This document shows positions 55,756-58,187 of a stretch of DNA of 58,187 nucleotides, piece by piece. Below the pieces are notes generated by a model. The model saw only the letters and a list, made by a program, of their open reading frames with translations. It had not been told where the DNA came from and searched no databases. The stretch covers positions 217,922-276,108 of the forward strand of contig FR894558.1 of the NCBI GenBank assembly GCA_000436115.1, in the 5' to 3' direction. How positions within the stretch are numbered: position 1 is the first letter of the stretch; every line of letters starts with the position of its first letter. The position numbers were made by a program, and so were the translations under genes. The DNA comes from Firmicutes bacterium CAG:534 (GTDB lineage Bacteria; Bacillota; Clostridia; Lachnospirales; Lachnospiraceae).

Positions 55756-57634
55756 ATTTGCTCATAGAAATGATCGTCGGCCTTCCATGAGGACAATGGT
55801 AAGGATCCTTTAAGGAAAGCAGTTCGCCGATCAGCGCCTTTGCTTCCTCCTCTGTAAGGCGGTGGTTTCCTTTTACGGCAGCTTTGCAGGCCATGGTGGC
55901 AAGCTTCTGCAAAATCACATCATGATTGCCCTTCAACGGATCCTCCATCATTTCATCCAGCAGAGAAACAAAAAATTCTTTTTCATTACAGCCATATAGA
56001 TCAACCGGCATGCTTCTGATGGCAATGCTGTCGCTGCCAAAATCCTCCAGTTCAAATCCCAGGGCTTCAAAGTCCTTCTCATGCTCTGCCAGGATCTGTC
56101 TTTCTTTTCCTGTGAGACTGACGATAACCGGCGGGTTCAGGAGCTGGGAAGAAATCTGTTTTTCTTCCAGCTGTTTGACGAAACGCTCATACTTCACTTT
56201 TTCATGGGCCGCATGCTGATCAATGATAAACAGCTTATCCTTCAAGGTAACTAACCAGTATGTTTCAAAAATCTGGCCGATAATGTGATACTCCTTTGCA
56301 GAATCCTCCGTCAGGAAGCGTTCCTCAAACAAATCCATCTGAACCGGTTTTTCTACCAGAATATGCTCCGATGCCTTGATCACATTTCCATGGATCGCAG
56401 CTGGACTTTCCTCTGCCTCTGTTCCCAGAATCTTTAAAGGTGGGATCCGTTTCATAAAATCAGATACCGTAGGCTGCTTGGGCAGTTCCATTTGGGCTGC
56501 CGCAGTATGGTACTCCTGAGGCTTATCCCAAAGAGCATTTTCCTTTAAAAGCTCGCTCCTTCTTACCTCAAAAGGTTCCGGGGCAAGCGAGGGTGAAGGC
56601 GGCTCCTCCTTCGGCGCCGGTGTCAGCTTTACATCAGGGATCAGTTCCTGCTCATGCAGCTTCTGTGCCACTTCCCTGGACAGGGCTTCATAAATTTTCA
56701 CTGCCCCGTGAAGCCGGATCTCCATTTTGGAGGGATGTACATTTACATCAATGGCAGACGGGTCAATAGAAAAATGCAAAACAAAAAACGGGAATTTATG
56801 TTGCATGAGATAAGCTCTGTAGCCCTCTTCCATTGCCCTGATCAGCGTGTCATTCCGTACATATCTTCCATTCACATAGGTGGTTTCAAAATTTCTGTTG
56901 GAACGGTTCAGTTCCGGCCTGCCGAGATAGCCTTTCACAGAAAAAGTTTCTTCCTCTAAGGAAAAAGGGATCAGGCAGTCTGCGCTTCCGCGTCCATATA
57001 TCCGATAAATAATCTCTTTCAGATCTCCGTTCCCAGAGGTATGGAAACGAAGCTGACCATTGGCAATAAATTTCACGGAAATGTCCGGATGAGACAAAGC
57101 CAGATGCTCCATCATATCTGCCACATATCCGCCTTCTGTCTGGGGCTGCTTTAAAAACTTCTTTCTGGCCGGCGTGTTGAAAAAAAGATTTCGAACGAGA
57201 AATGTGGTGCCGTTAGGCGCTCCGATCTCCTCCGGTTCTTCTCCCTGTCCGCCCGCAATGCAAAACCGGATCCCGGTCAGCTCTTCCTTGGTCTTTGTAA
57301 TCACTTCCACCTCGGAAACCGCAGCAATACTTGAGAGCGCTTCCCCTCGAAACCCTAGACTGACCGTTTTTTCCAGATCTTCTATGGAGGAAATTTTACT
57401 GGTAGCGTGACGCAGAAAAGCCCTTTGTATCTGATCCTTTGGAATTCCACAGCCGTTATCCGTCACGCGGATCAGGCTGCTTCCTCCGTCCTTAATTTCA
57501 ATGGTGACTGCAGTGGCCTCTGCATCAATGGCATTTTCGGTAAGCTCTTTCACCACATTTAAAGGGCGTTCTACCACCTCTCCCGCTGCAATCTTATCAA
57601 TGGTCATCTGGTTTAAAATATGAATATCCGGCAC
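55721..57634 (-). CDS. mutL: DNA mismatch repair protein MutL
   Basis: A 637-residue MutL. The N-terminal GHKL ATPase domain shows DKIAAGEVVERP, ELTENAIDA, DNGCGI and RHATSKI; the C-terminal domain contains the endonuclease motif DQHAAHEKVKYE beginning at D472, plus ACKAAVKGNH and CPHGRP metal-site segments. So it is a nicking MutL, as in organisms without MutH. GTG 57634 was chosen because GGAGG is 8 bases upstream. mutS is 23 bases upstream; miaA overlaps the end. Confidence 0.96.
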   Translation of the reverse strand: MPDIHILNQMTIDKIAAGEVVERPLNVVKELTENAIDAEATAVTIEIKDGGSSLIRVTDNGCGIPKDQIQRAFLRHATSKISSIEDLEKTVSLGFRGEALSSIAAVSEVEVITKTKEELTGIRFCIAGGQGEEPEEIGAPNGTTFLVRNLFFNTPARKKFLKQPQTEGGYVADMMEHLALSHPDISVKFIANGQLRFHTSGNGDLKEIIYRIYGRGSADCLIPFSLEEETFSVKGYLGRPELNRSNRNFETTYVNGRYVRNDTLIRAMEEGYRAYLMQHKFPFFVLHFSIDPSAIDVNVHPSKMEIRLHGAVKIYEALSREVAQKLHEQELIPDVKLTPAPKEEPPSPSLAPEPFEVRRSELLKENALWDKPQEYHTAAAQMELPKQPTVSDFMKRIPPLKILGTEAEESPAAIHGNVIKASEHILVEKPVQMDLFEERFLTEDSAKEYHIIGQIFETYWLVTLKDKLFIIDQHAAHEKVKYERFVKQLEEKQISSQLLNPPVIVSLTGKERQILAEHEKDFEALGFELEDFGSDSIAIRSMPVDLYGCNEKEFFVSLLDEMMEDPLKGNHDVILQKLATMACKAAVKGNHRLTEEEAKALIGELLSLKDPYHCPHGRPTIISMSKYELERKFKRIV

Positions 57635-57657
57635 AGTAAAGACCTCCTTTCCCGGTT

Positions 57658-58187
57658 TTAAAATGATCCCCAACGGTTTTTTAACTTATTTTGGAGACGA
57701 TATAAGGTGTTCAGTGCATCTAATGGGGTTAAGGTCGAAATATCAATATCCTGAAGCTCCTTTAAAACATCCTCGTCCTTAACAGTATCAAACAGAGACA
57801 TCTGGCTTAAGTCCACCTCATCATATTTCACGGCCTTGCTCTTTGACCGTCCATCCTTCTGATCAACGGCAATGCTTTGTACCTTTTCCAGAATATCGTT
57901 ATCACAAAGCTGATTGACGATTTCCTTCGCCCTGTCAATCACCATATCGGGAACTCCCGCCAGCTTGGCCACCTGGATGCCATAGCTTTTATCAGCCCCT
58001 CCTTTTACGATTTTCCGGAGGAAAACAATGTCATCTCCCTTTTCCTTTACCGCAATGCAGTAATTATTCACATTGCTCATTTTTCCTTCCAGTTCCGTAA
58101 GCTCATGATAATGGGTTGCAAACAGCGTTTTGGCTCCCAGCAGTTTTTTGTTGCTGATATGCTCGATCACTGCCCATGCAATGGAAA
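57658..58187 (-). CDS. mutS: DNA mismatch repair protein MutS (3' part)
   Basis: The frame is open to the right edge, so only the last 175 residues are seen. SIAWAVIEHI, TLFATHYHELTELE and KSYGIQVAKLAGVP belong to the C-terminal ATPase/dimerisation region of MutS. Near the end QMSLFD is a likely sliding-clamp-binding peptide, and the final helix-turn-helix-like part (DISTLTPLDALNTLYRLQNKL) matches MutS. It detects mismatches and recruits MutL, encoded directly downstream. Confidence 0.96.
   Translation of the reverse strand, partial: SIAWAVIEHISNKKLLGAKTLFATHYHELTELEGKMSNVNNYCIAVKEKGDDIVFLRKIVKGGADKSYGIQVAKLAGVPDMVIDRAKEIVNQLCDNDILEKVQSIAVDQKDGRSKSKAVKYDEVDLSQMSLFDTVKDEDVLKELQDIDISTLTPLDALNTLYRLQNKLKNRWGSF

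Noticed and set aside
1..58187. CRISPR arrays, tRNA or rRNA genes, insertion sequences
   Set aside because: No regularly spaced repeats, no cloverleaf-like or rRNA-like stretches and no transposase frames were found by reading both strands.

Overview
This 58 kb window is low-to-mid GC chromosomal DNA of a spore-forming, Gram-positive anaerobe of the Clostridia, most likely a member of the Lachnospiraceae. The basis is gene order and family content: rsmD-coaD followed by a YlbJ-like sporulation membrane protein, ribosomal protein L27 with a cleavable N-terminal extension next to the Prp protease, SepF, MinCDE inside an mreBCD-rodA cluster, a short-form HisG with HisZ, and clean AGGAGG-type ribosome binding sites. 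No rRNA or tRNA gene, insertion sequence, prophage or CRISPR array was seen. The genes look intact; only the two window edges cut genes (a topoisomerase A subunit on the left, mutS on the right).

Layout. 1-5.6 kb: topoisomerase subunit A (3' part), rsmD, coaD, a DivIVA-like coiled-coil protein, a membrane-anchored amidase, and the convergent, overlapping ylbJ-like gene. 5.7-9.3 kb: two pseudouridine synthases, a HAD phosphatase, an orphan membrane protein and recU. 9.3-14.5 kb: the his operon hisZ-hisG-hisD-hisB-hisIE, with a near-consensus promoter and two overlapping perfect palindromes in its leader; its last gene fuses a degenerate HisF-like domain to HisI-HisE. 14.5-23 kb: a radical-SAM/partner pair, an RNase E/G without the Zn-link, rplU-prp-rpmA, obgE, yhbY, nadD, yqeK and rsfS, which form a ribosome assembly and NAD block. 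23.4-28.3 kb: a complete branched-chain amino acid ABC transporter (livJ-H-M-G-F). 28.3-35.1 kb: a mosaic of short units, with two cytidylate-kinase-like paralogues, a divergent yneA-like/lexA SOS pair with LexA boxes, a tyrosine recombinase with ttcA, an AI-2E family transporter and dtd.

From 34.5 kb to the right edge everything is on the minus strand: sdaAB-sdaAA (serine catabolism), aroB-lspA-rluD, an HlyD-like/yggS/sepF unit, a small P-loop protein, and a long elongation/division cluster (radC-mreB-mreC-mreD-PBP2-minC-minD-minE-rodA) followed by mgsA and a lipoprotein D,D-carboxypeptidase. The window ends with mutS-mutL-miaA and a methionine gamma-lyase-like gene.

Most of the window is housekeeping. 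The points most worth a second look are the his leader palindromes, the HisF-like pseudoenzyme fusion, a MreB with an altered phosphate-binding motif beside a PBP2 carrying about 245 extra residues, an HlyD-like protein without an exporter in the sepF unit, the P-loop gene whose promoter and Shine-Dalgarno sequence are linked by a 10-base inverted repeat, and the SOS switch.
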